Shown: piece by piece, positions 35,641 through 47,285 of the stretch
Position numbering within the stretch: the stretch's first letter is position 1
Layout: each line of letters starts with the position of its first letter
Assembly: GCA_963989385.1 (NCBI GenBank)
Contig: OZ022499.1
Span: 35,952,993 to 36,016,992 of the forward strand
Origin: Ctena decussata
Taxonomy: Eukaryota > Mollusca > Bivalvia > Lucinida > Lucinidae
Length of the DNA stretch: 64,000 bases
Reading direction: 5' to 3'
The notes under the pieces: model-generated
Told to the model about the DNA's origin: nothing
Databases searched by the model: none
The model's input: the letters and a program-made list of their open reading frames with translations, nothing else
Program-made: the position numbers and the translations under genes

Positions 35641-36062
35641 TGTAGTAAATAGACATTTTTTAAGTTCCCTTACAAATTTGGTAGCCTGTTAAAGAAGAAT
35701 ATATACATATTCATATGTGACACTGACTTATATATGTCACATATTTATATATAAACTACAATTTATACAAAATGTACAATATGATTCGATTACACTGTAT
35801 AAAGATAAAATGTCATTTTAAAAACTTGTGGAACCAAGCTTCAGGATTACTTCTTAGTTCTGTACTACTATTACTTCTTTACTACAAACAATTACATCAA
35901 CCAACCAATAGACACAATGCTAAATCGGATAATTCCAAAAGCTGACCCCCGCCGATGTGGATAAACAACATTCTGCTGTTTTCTCTCTCCTACCTCACGC
36001 GTGTTTAGGAACCACACTCGTGCAGTGCCAAAACAGCAAGAGGAAGTCGTTCCTCCTCCAAT

Positions 36063-36228
36063 TTCGACCTCGGATCAGACGAGACTACCCACTGAATTTA
36101 AGCATATTAATAAGCGGAGGAAAAGAAACTAACAAGGATTCCCTCAGTAACGGCGAGTGAAGCGGGAAGAGCCCAGCGCTGAATCCCTCCGCGTTTCGTG
36201 GGTGGAAAATGTGGCGTACAGGGAGCCT
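36063..36228 (+). pseudogene. 28S ribosomal RNA 5' fragment
   Basis: Contains the highly conserved start of the large-subunit rRNA: ACCTCGGATCAGACGAGACT, GAATTTAAGCATATTAATAA, GCGGAGGAAAAGAAACTAAC, then AACGGCGAGTGAAGCGGGAA and ATGTGGCGTACAG. Similarity stops at about 36228, so roughly 165 bp of a molecule of several kilobases is present. It cannot make a ribosome component. No 5.8S or ITS was recognised in the 100 bp upstream. It is either a processed rRNA fragment or the head of a 28S-derived SINE. Confidence 0.88.
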
Positions 36229-36901
36229 TAAAAGTGTATAAGTGCATAGTATAACCTAATCGTCAAGGCACCATGTTGTTCAATACCAACGGTTGCATGT
36301 GAGCAGATGAGTCTTATCAGCCTGGGATGGTAATAAGAACTACATGTAGAAGGGTAGGTACAATCCTTAGCCTTGGTTGGCAGTCCACCTAGGAATTCAT
36401 TGCTAGGTCTGTGAACAAAACGTGCTAAAGAACACCTGTTAAAACAGCATCACTGGGTTGAAGACTTCCTAGAAGTCAACGGCCAGTGTAGAGCACCACA
36501 TGAGTTCAACAGTCGTGTGTTACTTGTAAGTTCCGAGCGAGCCTTGCTAAGCTTGGTACAACATCTAGATTTCAGAGATCACTTTTGATTAGGATAGGCC
36601 TAATCAGCTTGGCCCTTTCCGTCTGGTTGTATTATATTCAGTGGCTTGCTTCTACCTCCACGAGTCACTCAAGCCTAGGGGTCAATTTGGGTTGGTGTAG
36701 ACCCAACATCAAAGAGTGAACGTCTTCCTAGAAGAGGTAAACCCCCGGGGTGGAATAACACTTTCAGCCAAAGGACACGTGTTCATGACCAAGGCAAGCC
36801 ATATATTTTTCTTGGAATTCGGTTGTGGTCAACATAATCAGCCTGGAGAAGTATGGGCTCCATCAGGTTTACTTTTGCCCAAGTAACATGTTGGATGACA
36901 G
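36229..36901. other. Unassigned sequence between the 28S fragment and the SINE
   Basis: No frames, repeats or RNA motifs recognised. It does not continue the 28S alignment. Confidence 0.4.
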
Positions 36902-36915
36902 ACCCAATGATACTT

Positions 36916-37171
36916 TTTGTCGCTGTGTTATTGTTTAACGTCCACGGTCAACAGCTATGATCATGCCGGGACGGTCAGTTCACCTAACCATACTGTTCCC
37001 GGGCAGGCTTAGACCTCCTAAGCGGTTAACCAGTACTAAGTGGACTTACTGGTACCAGTAACTGACAACGGCCCTTCTTGAATCAGCGGAAGCGGCCGGA
37101 TTGGGTATCAAATCCGGGACCTCTGGCTTATAAGTAAGGCGCGCTACCGACTGCGCTTCGGCCCCCAACCC
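36916..37171 (-). mobile_element. tRNA-derived SINE with 14-bp target-site duplications
   Basis: Flanked by identical ACCCAATGATACTT at 36902-36915 and 37172-37185. Read on the minus strand, it starts GGGGGCCGAAGCGCAGTCGG (A-box AGCGCAGTCGG) with a B-box-like GGATTTGATACCC about 40 bases later. It continues through a body with TTACTGGTACCAGTAA and ends GTGGACGTTAAAC plus an A/C-rich tail. About 256 bp. The exact target duplications show insertion by LINE machinery, fairly recently. SINEs are transcribed by RNA polymerase III and do not encode protein. Confidence 0.88.
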
Positions 37172-37244
37172 ACCCAATGATACTTGGATTCTGGGTCTGT
37201 CGGGGGCGGCTTAACAATGATCACACCTACCGTTTGACGTTAGT

Positions 37245-37503
37245 TAGTAGTTGATAAGTGTGCGACTGATGTGACAAAGGTCGAGAAAAGGAGAGGAAGG
37301 GAGAACATCTCAGTAGGAGCTTGGTATGTGAGGGCTCTGGGGCCATCCGGGAAACTTGAAGAGCTGATCCACAAAATGGACAGGTACTTCCGGAACATAC
37401 TGGAGCTCTGAGAGATACTTTAAGAATTTTGGTGAAATGTCGACGGATGACAGATATAAGGTTTGCCGACCAGTCTGCAGAAGACTCTCCGTTTGCGAGC
37501 AGA
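37245..37503 (+). mobile_element. RTE-like LINE, 5' (endonuclease N-terminal) fragment
   Basis: Frames spell NISVGAWYVRALGPSGKLEE then LIHKMDRYFRNILEL, the start of the APE endonuclease of the same LINE family as the arms. Downstream stops and a frameshift follow, with remnants such as EFW.NVDG. Similarity is cut exactly where the right palindrome arm begins (37504). It therefore represents the 5' part that the arm copies lack. Confidence 0.75.
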
Positions 37504-38327
37504 TATGGGTACAAGAATTTGCTATGTAAGTCCTCCAGTGACCTTGACAATGAGGTCAAGGTCACGAAAATCTAATCAGCTCTTAAGCTAGTCCCAGTGA
37601 TGTAGCCAAGCAAGTTTGGTGAAATTCCATCTATTGGCTCATCAGATATTGTGGAAATAGGAAATTGTCATCTCAGTCCTCTAGTGACCTTGAAATTAAA
37701 GTCAAGGCCACCAAAGTCTAATTAGCTCTTAAACTTGTCCCAGTGATGTATCCATGCAATGTTTGATGAAATTCCATCCATTGGTTCATGAGATATAGTG
37801 GGTACAAGAAATTCCCATCGAAGTCCTCCAGTGACCTTGAAAATAAAGTGAAGGTCACCAAAATCTAAGGAGCTCTTAAACTTGTCCCAATAATGTGTCC
37901 ATGCACGTATGGTGAAATTCCATTCATTGGTTCAGGAGATAACATGGGCACATGAAATTGTCATCGAAGTCCTCCAGTGACCTTGAAAATGAGGTCAAGG
38001 TCACCAACATCTAATCAGCTCTTAAACTTGTCCCAATGATATATCCATGCAAGTTTTGTGAAATTTTCTCCACTGGTTCAAGAGATATCGTACACGCAAA
38101 GTGGGTACACGAAATTGTCATCTAAGTCCTCCAGTGACCTTGAAATTTAGGTCAAGGTCACCAAAATCTAATCAGCTCTTAAACTGGTCCCAATGATGTA
38201 TCCATGCAAGTTTGGTGAAATTCCATTTATCGGTTCAAGAGATATTGCGCACGCCGACGCCGACGCCGACGCCCGGGATCCGCACTGAAAACAATATGTC
38301 CCCACTCACTTTTGGTGGGGGGACATA
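37504..38327 (+). mobile_element. Truncated pearl/HINE-like element in the right arm
   Basis: Mirror of 33748-34571. It retains the hairpin end with the GCCGAC-type hexamer run and about five units, and is cut at 37504 by the duplication breakpoint, so it lacks the other terminus. Confidence 0.88.
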
Positions 38328-38944
38328 ATTATACTTCTGGTAATTATCTCTTCGTGGGGCCCCTTCGGTGATATTTACCTCACCTTGGAAGGTCTTATTT
38401 ATTAGAACACATATGTGGCAACATATATATAGGTGCAATTTAATATAAAATTAAGACAACCGTATTTTTTTCAAAATTTAAAAAATTAGAGAAAATAGTC
38501 ACATTTTGTCATTTTTACAAATTCACCCCTCTAGCGCCCCAGGGGGATTTCTCAGAATGTCTCTGGGCTTTATTATGTCCAGAGGGGTACAGGCTATAAC
38601 ATCCACATGAGTGCCAAACTCTACTTTTTAGGGATAGCGAAAGTGTTTTCTAGCGTAGATACAGATTTCGGCCCTAGCTCTATTAATGGAAATCGCTTAT
38701 TCGCAGACGATTCACGTTTTTACTTTACTGTTGGCACTCCAAACTATGCACCTCGCCCAGTGAACACCGTAATGTGTGGCTACTTTTAATCCAACCAAAA
38801 CTGAGTCACTCCTACTTACAAGGTTGGCTGGTTGGTTGTTTTGGGTTAAAGGCTCTTTGAGACAGTATTTGAACCGAACCGAACAACCAACTAAATGTTT
38901 TGTACCACTTCAGAAACTGAGGCTGAGGTTGGGCCTGTAAAATC

Positions 38945-39225
38945 GATTTAAGCCCCCCAGTAATTCATTACTGACCGTTCCAAGGCGGTAGTTCTGTTGT
39001 GGTTCTCTGTTGCCTGTTTTTGGTGTCAGAGTTTCTGTGATGTTTTACCTTATGTATGTTCTTATTATTTTTGGTTCGGTTTGGGTTGCTGAGTGGCCAC
39101 CTTTTGGGAACAAGCTGCTCACTCGGTTGGCCATATGTTCTCTGTATCTTGATTATTTGTAATCTTAGTTGTTTCCAACTATGGTTTGAGGGCTGGATTT
39201 GGATTTTGATTGTTTCAGTTCCTGG
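38945..39225 (+). repeat. Dispersed repeat with AGCCCCCAGTAAT core (right arm)
   Basis: Mirror of 32850-33130. Confidence 0.65.
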
Positions 39226-40048
39226 TCTTTGCATACTTTTTACTTTTGAGACTATATCAAGCTGTCTTTCAGAGGGAGGGAGAAAGAAAAAAGAAATGAA
39301 AGGCGAGAGATAAAATGTCTGAACAACCCCCACCTACACCTACTGCAAGCACAGAAGGCCCTTTCCCTACCATTCTCTAAACTAGTTGGATGACCCTGCT
39401 CTGAAAGTTTCCCAGCACCCTTGCCAGACCAAGACCACATCTTCTTACACGGAAAATCAATGAAATTGGCCACCATGGCATGAACCTATATGAAGTGAAC
39501 TCATACAAACATCCACGTGTATGTTATCCCAGAGACTTATCATTAAAACCATATTGAATATATCACAAAAAGCATCCTCATGTTTAATCTCCTTAGAAGT
39601 TTAAAATGTACAATTGACAGAAATTCACTCGAGGAAAGGCTTTTTTATCAGCGTGCATACCTTCCTCGAATACGCTGACGTAAAAAAGAGATGACTGCAC
39701 TCAACAGCAACTAATACAATACAATACAATACATTACAATACAATACAATACAATACAATCGGATTCCATATCCCGCCCTCCAAACCAAAAGGGAAAGGA
39801 CTTTACACACAAGTGACAACAGTTTACATCAAATGACTTCCAAGAAAATTTGATATTTCGACAATTTTCCATTTTAAAGTGCCGCTTTAATGTTACTAGA
39901 ACAATAAAGCAATAAAGCACCCCCCCCCCCTCTCACACACAAAATAAACTTGTCGTGCATAAAGTTTGAAAGCCCATCATCATAAATGTTTAAGGCATTT
40001 GCATTAATTCACATCAGCTTGCACAGCCTCGGTATAATACAGACAGTG

Positions 40049-42406
40049 ACTATTCTATTCTATTCTATCCCATAACCTTACTAGGTCATTGGGGCACCAC
40101 AAATGATTCGAAACAATCATTTTCCACATTGTCCTGTTTTCAGCTACCCTAGTTGAGCTTGCAAAAGCCATCCCTGTCCACTCTTTAATAGTGTATTCCC
40201 AGCATTTCTCCTGTCTACCTCTTCTTCTTTTTCGTTTCTCTGTGCCCTGTAGAATCGTGTTTGCTAATCCAGAAGACCTTGAGACGTGGCCAAACCACCT
40301 TAGTTTTCGTTTCTTGACCAGCGTCAGGAGTTCATCATATTCTCCAATGGCTGCTTGGATCTTTCTGCGTACCTCCTCATTGGTAATATGGTCCTTGTAC
40401 GTAATGTTAAGTAAAGTTTGGTAGCATCTCATCTCAAAGGCCTTCGTTCGTTTCTCTAACTCTGCTGTCAAGGTCCACGATTCACAGGCATACAGAAATA
40501 TGGAAAAAACAAGGGAGTGCATAAGTTTCACCTTTGTTCCAAGAGATATGTTGTTATCTCTCCAAATTGGTTTCAGCTTGGTAAGAGCTGAAGTGGTTTG
40601 TGCAATCCTTGAGAGAACCTCCTGTTTTCAGCCATCATCTGAGACAACTGCTCCCAGGTATTTGAAGCTTGCCATGGTACCCAGCTTCTGCCCGTTTACC
40701 TTGATCTCCCTCTGGATGCCATCTGCGCTGTTTGTCATAAGTTTGGTCTTCTCAGCACTGATCTCCATCTTATACCATGTGCAGGTTTTGTCGAGATTTT
40801 CAACTAGGGCTTCTAGTTCCTGGTCATCTTCAGCTAGAGCGTCTATGTCATCGGCAAACAGCAGACTGGTAATGTTTCTGCCGCCTAAGCTAACCTTTCC
40901 GTCATGTTTTTTCCAGATGATCAGACATGATTCGTTCGAGAAAAATGTTGGAGAGGGTGGGTGATAGAAGGCATCCTTGTCTTACTCTAACTGTTGTTCA
41001 GAACAACTCTCCTGTGCTGCCCTTCATCAGGACTGCACGTGCTACCTAGATTTGCACTGATATTGTTCTTCCGCATGGTGGCCAATAAGGCTGCGTACCA
41101 TACCCCGTCAAAGGCTTTTTTGAAATCAATGAAGACATAGTACAGATTCTGCTGAAATTGGAGATACTTGTCAGACAGGATTTTGTGCTCCTTCCAGCTC
41201 GGAACCCAGCCTGTTCTTCAACGATTATCTCTTCGGCTTGTGGTTTAAGCCTGTTCAAGATAAATTTCAGCATGACTTTGCTTTAATGACTGATGAGGCT
41301 GATGGTTCTGTAGTTCTGGCAGAGCTGTAGGTTGCCCTTTTCAGGGAGTTTAATGATCAGGGACTGAGTCCATGGGGTAGGCCAGTCTCCTGTTCTCCAG
41401 ATCCTGTTACAGATCTCTGCTAAAACATCAATCAATCTGAGTATTTTCTGTCCATCTGCTGAGAATCTCTTGTTCCTCTGTAAGGCATTTCCCAGACCTG
41501 TCCTGGATAGTTGTGGATCTACCTTGTTTCTCTGAAGTAAGCTCCTTCACCAGCTGGTATGCTTTCTTGCTCTTATTTTTGATCAGACAAGTTTCGATCT
41601 TCTCGCACTGAAGACCTAACCAGACCTCCTTAGCCTTCTTCACTGCTTTTTGAATCCTCTTTTTGCTTCCCTGTATTCTTTTGCTTCACCTGCTTCATAC
41701 CGCTTGTTCTTCACAGAGATCGTGAACATCTCTGTTGACCCAGGGCTTTTCCTGCGACGTTCCATCCCAAGTATCTCACTGGCTGCATCAGTCACTACTG
41801 TATTGTAGATGTTAATCATGATATCAATGTCCATGTCATCATCCCTCAGACCAATGAGTGGTGCGAATTTCCCACCGGTTGTTGCTTGAAAATTGCATGT
41901 CACATCTGGGTACCTTAACCTCTCAAGATCAAACTTCAGTCTTGGCTGGGTTGGCTTTCTAGCCTTCTTCAGACGAACTCGAAAGGTCATCATCACCAGG
42001 TCATGGTCACTTCCTATGTCTACTCCATGAAAGCTCCTTGTCCTATGAATGTTAACTCCTTTTCCGAAGCGTTTCCTCACCAAGATGTAATCAATCTGAT
42101 TGTGGTGTTTCCCATCTGGGCTGTGCCATTTCCATCTTCTTGATGGTTTTTGATGGCCAAGGATGTTTGTCAGTACTAAGCTGATGTTTGTCAGTACTAT
42201 GTTGTTACAGGTTGCAAACTCTAGAAGTCTGAGAACTCTCTAATTTGTCTCGACATAGCAGTAGGGTCCACAAACATTTTACAGTCTGTCTGTGCATGCT
42301 TCCCAACTTTAGCATACCAATTCCCTGGTACAATCGGAATGTTCTTCTTAGCTGTTTGGTCTATGCTTTCCTGGAGTTGCTGGTAGAAGTGTTCTCTAGG
42401 TTCAAG
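40049..42406 (-). mobile_element. RTE-like LINE in the right arm
   Basis: Mirror image of the LINE at 29668-32025. It shares all of its stops and frameshifts and differs at one seen residue (GNWNAKVG versus GNWYAKVG). The identical lesions show the LINE was already dead when the arm was duplicated. Confidence 0.93.
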
Positions 42407-42514
42407 TAAAAAAAAGGGGACACATGGTAATTTCACGGTACGAACTGAGACGTCAAGAGTGAGGGGTGGGCCACAAAAAGGGGGGGGGGGCTGTAGCCTG
42501 TTGGAATTCTAGAA

Positions 42515-44085
42515 TTCGTATGATTTGTTAGTATGCACCTTTCCTGATGCTAGATGATTTGTTTTGAAAATGTTGTTATTTAGGTAAATTCACTGACAGT
42601 TCGATGTTTCTGTTACCATGGTGACGTAAATTAGGAACATTGTAAAACTTTTAATTTTCAATATGAAAAAAGAAAATGAGTGGTTCCTAGATTCTGTAGT
42701 AAAAGCGTATATACACCGTTGCTGACGAGAAATAATACACTGTAAATATGCTGTTTTTTATATATGATTGCTGACAGTCTGACATTTGGGTCGCCATGGT
42801 AATGTCAATTTGTAACACAGTATTCCTTTTTGTTTTTAGCATTGGTAAACCAGCTATGGGATATCTTAAATTTGTATGAATTGTTTGTACCAACCTTTGC
42901 TGAAGATAGATAATTTGCTTTGAAAATGAAATATTTTAGCAAATTCACTGATGGTTCGATGTTTCTGTTACCATGGTAACGTAAATTAGGAAAACTGTAA
43001 AAAACAATATTTTCAGTATATATAGAAATCAAATGTTTGTTATTTAGATTCTGTGGGAAGTTCTCATATACACCTTTGCCGAGGAGAAATAATGTACTTT
43101 TAAAATGCTGGTTTAATGTATGATTGCTAAGAGTTTGACATTTCGGTTGTTATGGTAACATAAATTTGGAACAAAGTAATACTTGGGTTTTTTTTTTTGC
43201 CTTGGTAGAAAAGTTTTTTGTTAACTAGAATTTGTATGAATTGTAAGAACGCACTTTTGCTGAAGGTAGATAATTTGTTCTGAAATGGTGTTTAAGGTAA
43301 TTTAACTGATGGTTCTATGTTTCTGCCATGGTAACGCAAATTAGGAACATTTTCAAACTTTTTATTTCCAGTATGAGAAAAGCAAATGTGTGTTATTTTG
43401 ATTCTGTAGGAATTGCTGAAGAGAAATAATGTACTTTTAAAATGCTATGTTATGTAAGATTGCTTACAGTTTGACATTTTGTTTGCCATGGTAACGTAAA
43501 TTTGGAAAAAAGTATTTCTTTTTGTTTTTAGCATTGGTAGACCGCATATGGGTTATCTATGATTTGTCTGGATTGTTAGATTTGTCTGGATTGTTAGTAT
43601 GCACCTTTTCTTGAAGGAAGATAATTCGCTTTTAAAATGATGTTTTTAGGTAAATTCACTGACGGTTCGATGTTTCTGTTGCCATGGTAACGTCAATTTA
43701 GAACATTGTAAAACTTTTTGTTCTTTATAGCAGTAAAACAGATGTGGGTTAGCTGGACCTTGTATGGATTTTTTCTGCACACCTTTGCTGTTAGCGGATG
43801 ATTAGATTTGCAAATGGTCAGTTTTGACCATGTATAAAATGTGTTTCCATGGTGACACTTATGTTGCTAAGCAACATAGTGTGAATTTGATACGATGTTT
43901 TTTTTCTGTGTTGTATAAAAAGTTTTCAAGCAGTTCTTTTAATGAGAGGAATAAAAGATCAATTTGAACAGTATTCATATCTCAACAATCAACCTGAAAA
44001 ATGCCAATTTTCAGTTTTCTCTTGGAGAAATTTTGTCCCGTTTTCACGAAATCTTTGAATCTCGTTTCCATGGCAACCACTGCCA
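42515..44085 (-). repeat. 177-bp-type array in the right arm
   Basis: Mirror of 27990-29560, with the same CCATGG-centred units. Confidence 0.88.
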
Positions 44086-44148
44086 GAAAAGGGGAATACT
44101 TTGTGCCGTGAAAGTTTTTCATGGAGTCTGATAAAATGGAGGTAAAAT

Positions 44149-45490
44149 AAGTAGTCTTTACTTTTATTTAAAAATGCAAGAAAATCTAATTTCACGGAAA
44201 AAAATCATTAAAAAATATATTTGATCGAAGGGGCTTGCTTATCCAGATTATTTGAGAGAAAAAAATTTATGTTACAGAATAAGACAAAAATACATAATTT
44301 TCACCTCTTCGTTTCCTTGCAAAACAATGTTAAAATTCAATTATACCCCCAAATCTGAGAAGCCCAAATCAACAGACAACCTCCATTCCGCACCTGCTGC
44401 CACCAAAGTCGGCCCTTGGCCTTCTATTTATTCACCTGTTATTTCGATTGTACCATAAAGTAATGCCACTAAAAATGTGCAGACGGAATGGTAAATCTGA
44501 AAGTAGCACAAGGAGCAGTCTGATCTCAGTTTCCACTATGTGTACAAACCTATCTGCCCCAAAACTTAGAATCTTTACGGTAGTTAGTGTCATCTGTATA
44601 AGTAGCTTACCACCAATTATTTTACATAGGCAACAGAAATAACGTCTAATCTAGTCACTAGAAAAGTTGAAAGTAGTTTAAACATATTTTATTTCATAAA
44701 GATGACAAAGAACAACATGTCGTCAATACAAGCTTAAGAATCAGAACGAAAGCAATAATACTTATTTAGCTAAAGGAAACTCGAAATTAACACCGCATTT
44801 CGGAAAACGACTCTAGCTGATGGTTTAAAGAATAAAAAACACGTTTACCTACTCTGGAGGCCGCTATTTTAACTAGAACACATATCTCCAGCACGTGCAG
44901 TGAATTTGGTGCGTCATTTTAGTACTGGGTAAAGTAATATAACTATCTGATACTTCAGTGGTCTGCAGCAAAAAAATCAATGTCGCCAGTTTTATTTTTC
45001 ATCTAGGACTGCATTTTATTTAACGGTTGTTTACATTAGTTACCTGACTAATGGTGGCCATTCTTACCATTCTCTTATTGACTGAAGCGTCTCCCCGAAA
45101 GAGGCGGTTCATGAATGTTTAGTGGTAAGCTACCCAAAGGTTGAACGAAGAATAACTCTGTTTTGTATGGACAAATGCAATACAGAGTAGTCCAGTATTG
45201 GACTACCTTAAAGAATTAAGCGGTTGAGTTAAATTTAACTTACTATAACAGCTGTCAATGCGTGTATATGATAATTTAGCTTATCATAACAGATGTCCAT
45301 GTGACATAAACGTTCCTTAAAAAAGTGTGAACACATTCAGGTATAAACATGGACCATCTCAATCAAATGATACCGAGGCATCGAAATATTATATTATTTA
45401 ATTTTAAGATTTAACAAACTTCAACAAATGCATTCCGGCCCAGGATCGTTTTACCGATACAAGTACAAAAAAGTGTATATATTTGAGAAT
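44149..45490. other. No gene seen
   Basis: AT-rich flank of the palindrome. 44690-44715 has TTTAAACATATTTTATTTC, similar to the tail-like segment at 35545. Nothing coding recognised. Confidence 0.45.
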
Positions 45491-45497
45491 TAAAGAA

Positions 45498-45592
45498 ATG
45501 CCCAACTGGGCGGTCAAGACTTGAACCACGCCGACTACCACCACTCCGCCTTGCCATTCAGAGACACCAGTTTAACCAATTGCGACAATACG
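45498..45592 (-). repeat. tRNA-like sequence / possible SINE head
   Basis: On the minus strand TCGCAATTGGTTAAACTGG resembles the D-arm/A-box and GTGGTTCAAGTCTTGACC resembles the T-arm/B-box, spaced about 55 bases apart as in long-variable-arm tRNAs. Stems do not close well, so a functional tRNA is unlikely. Confidence 0.4.
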
Positions 45593-45959
45593 TTCCTTCA
45601 AAAGGAGTTTCATGGTACAATGTTATACTTGATTTCTCTTAATGACCAATCGGATAGGGCTACTCGATTAAGATGTGTGATCACTGAATATACGCAATTA
45701 AAGTCTGTAGATGAAATTGAGACGTTCGCTCGTCATGAATCAATTAACCACCCAAGACTCGCAAAATGTGATTTAAACAAAATGGAGTCTAATTTTTGTC
45801 GTTGACTATATGTGACTACTCTTACGGAGTTTGCGAACTAAACACTACATAAATACTCAGTGACAAATGAATAATGATCGCAATAAATCAATAGCTAATG
45901 AATACAATCAAGAAAACTAGGAAAACCAGTAATATCCTGAATAATAATGATTTAACAGT

Positions 45960-46480
45960 AACAACAGTGATGACATCTTAAATTACTAATTAATATGAAA
46001 AAAATAAGAATAATAATAATGATTATTGTTATTACTATTATTATCATTTTTGATATTTTCTTTATTCAAATAACAATAGTGATAATAAGTCATATAACTA
46101 TAATTTATTATCAACACCATAATGAATGAGTGATAATGATGACTATGATAATAAATAGAGTAATGATAATAATTACTAATAATGTAATTAATGAAAATAT
46201 TAATTAATAAGAAATGATTCAAATAATTTATATTATCATTATTATTAGTACCATATAAGTGATGATAATAATAGTAATAATAGATAATAATAATATTAAT
46301 AGATAATAATAATAATTATTGTTTTATTTTTTATCATAATTATTTTAATACTGTCATTATTCTTAAAAAAATGATATAATCATAGTTGTCATTATTATCA
46401 TTATTATTGTCATTGTACTTATTACCATAATAAATGTGATAATTATCACTATTCCTGATATAATTTTTATCTTTTCCGGA
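45960..46480. repeat. AT-rich low-complexity tract (TAA/TAATGA)
   Basis: About 500 bp composed almost wholly of ATA, TAA, AATGAT and their complements, with very few G or C. Open frames here encode only Asn/Tyr/His runs and are not genes. Confidence 0.95.
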
Positions 46481-47285
46481 ATCCATTAATATTTATTTTT
46501 ACAGGATTAGTGAAATAATTCTACACTACAATTTTAACGGTTGCTCACCCAGAAAATATTATCCTGTTCACTAAAATGATCTTCAGTGAAAGCTTTTCTG
46601 AAACTGTGAATCGTTCTTTGGTGTTAGGGTATATATTACCGCTGTTTCTATAAACAAAACCTTAGCGATAGAAAAACCAGCCATTTAGGGTTTATTTCGA
46701 TGCGGTCAGACCTAATAACAGACCGGAAATTCAAACCAATGGAATTTGGGAAAGTACCGAAGATTTCTAATGCTTTTTTTTTCTTGGTTGTTTGTTTTTA
46801 AACTATCCGAAAAGCGGCAACATTAAAATATTTCAGATATAATTAGAGTTTTAATCGTAGCATGTCATTGGATACTGACCCAATCATAAGAACTGTAAAT
46901 AATTGGTTTTGACGACATTGACACTGTAGAAAATAATATTTTTCATGAATTGATAGCGATAATTCAGCGGCGATACGTATATATGTTGATTTCAAAATGG
47001 TATAAGGGGAAAACCCAAACATTCGATGTTTTTTGAAGAACTACTTTGTATTTTAATGAGTACTTTTTAATAAGAAGAAATAAGATGCGATGTCATAACT
47101 GACACAGGAACACATCTCTCACCGTACATTACTGAAAACTCGCATATGCTAAAGTAAGTTTCTGCTTTGCTTAAAACCATTAGAATTATAGATTGAACAA
47201 AAAAAGCAGACTCAGTTTTATTAACTGCTGAGAAGCAGTAACGAAATCGAAAATCCGAAAAAATCCGGCTTCAGAAGAACCCCGT
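46481..47285. other. No gene seen
   Basis: AT-rich, no recognised element. Confidence 0.45.

Larger units (their letters stand above)
34572..37503. other. Spacer of the inverted duplication
   Basis: Single-copy centre of the palindrome. It holds the rest of the array (to 35108), a LINE-tail-like segment, a 28S rRNA fragment, a SINE, and a LINE 5' fragment that stops at the right breakpoint. No host gene. Confidence 0.9.
37504..44148 (-). repeat. Right arm of the 6.6 kb inverted duplication
   Basis: Reverse complement of 27927-34571; see that entry for the pairing rule and differences. It ends GGAGGTAAAAT at 44148, beyond which the two outer flanks are unrelated. Confidence 0.97.

Noticed and set aside
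36063..36228. Functional rRNA gene
   Set aside because: Only about 165 bp of 28S is present, without neighbouring 5.8S or further 28S.
12072..42406. Intact retrotransposon able to encode protein
   Set aside because: Every copy of this LINE in the window is 5'-truncated and broken by several stops and frameshifts.
45986..46222. 78-residue minus frame
   Set aside because: Asn/Tyr/His/Ile-only product of AT-rich low-complexity DNA.
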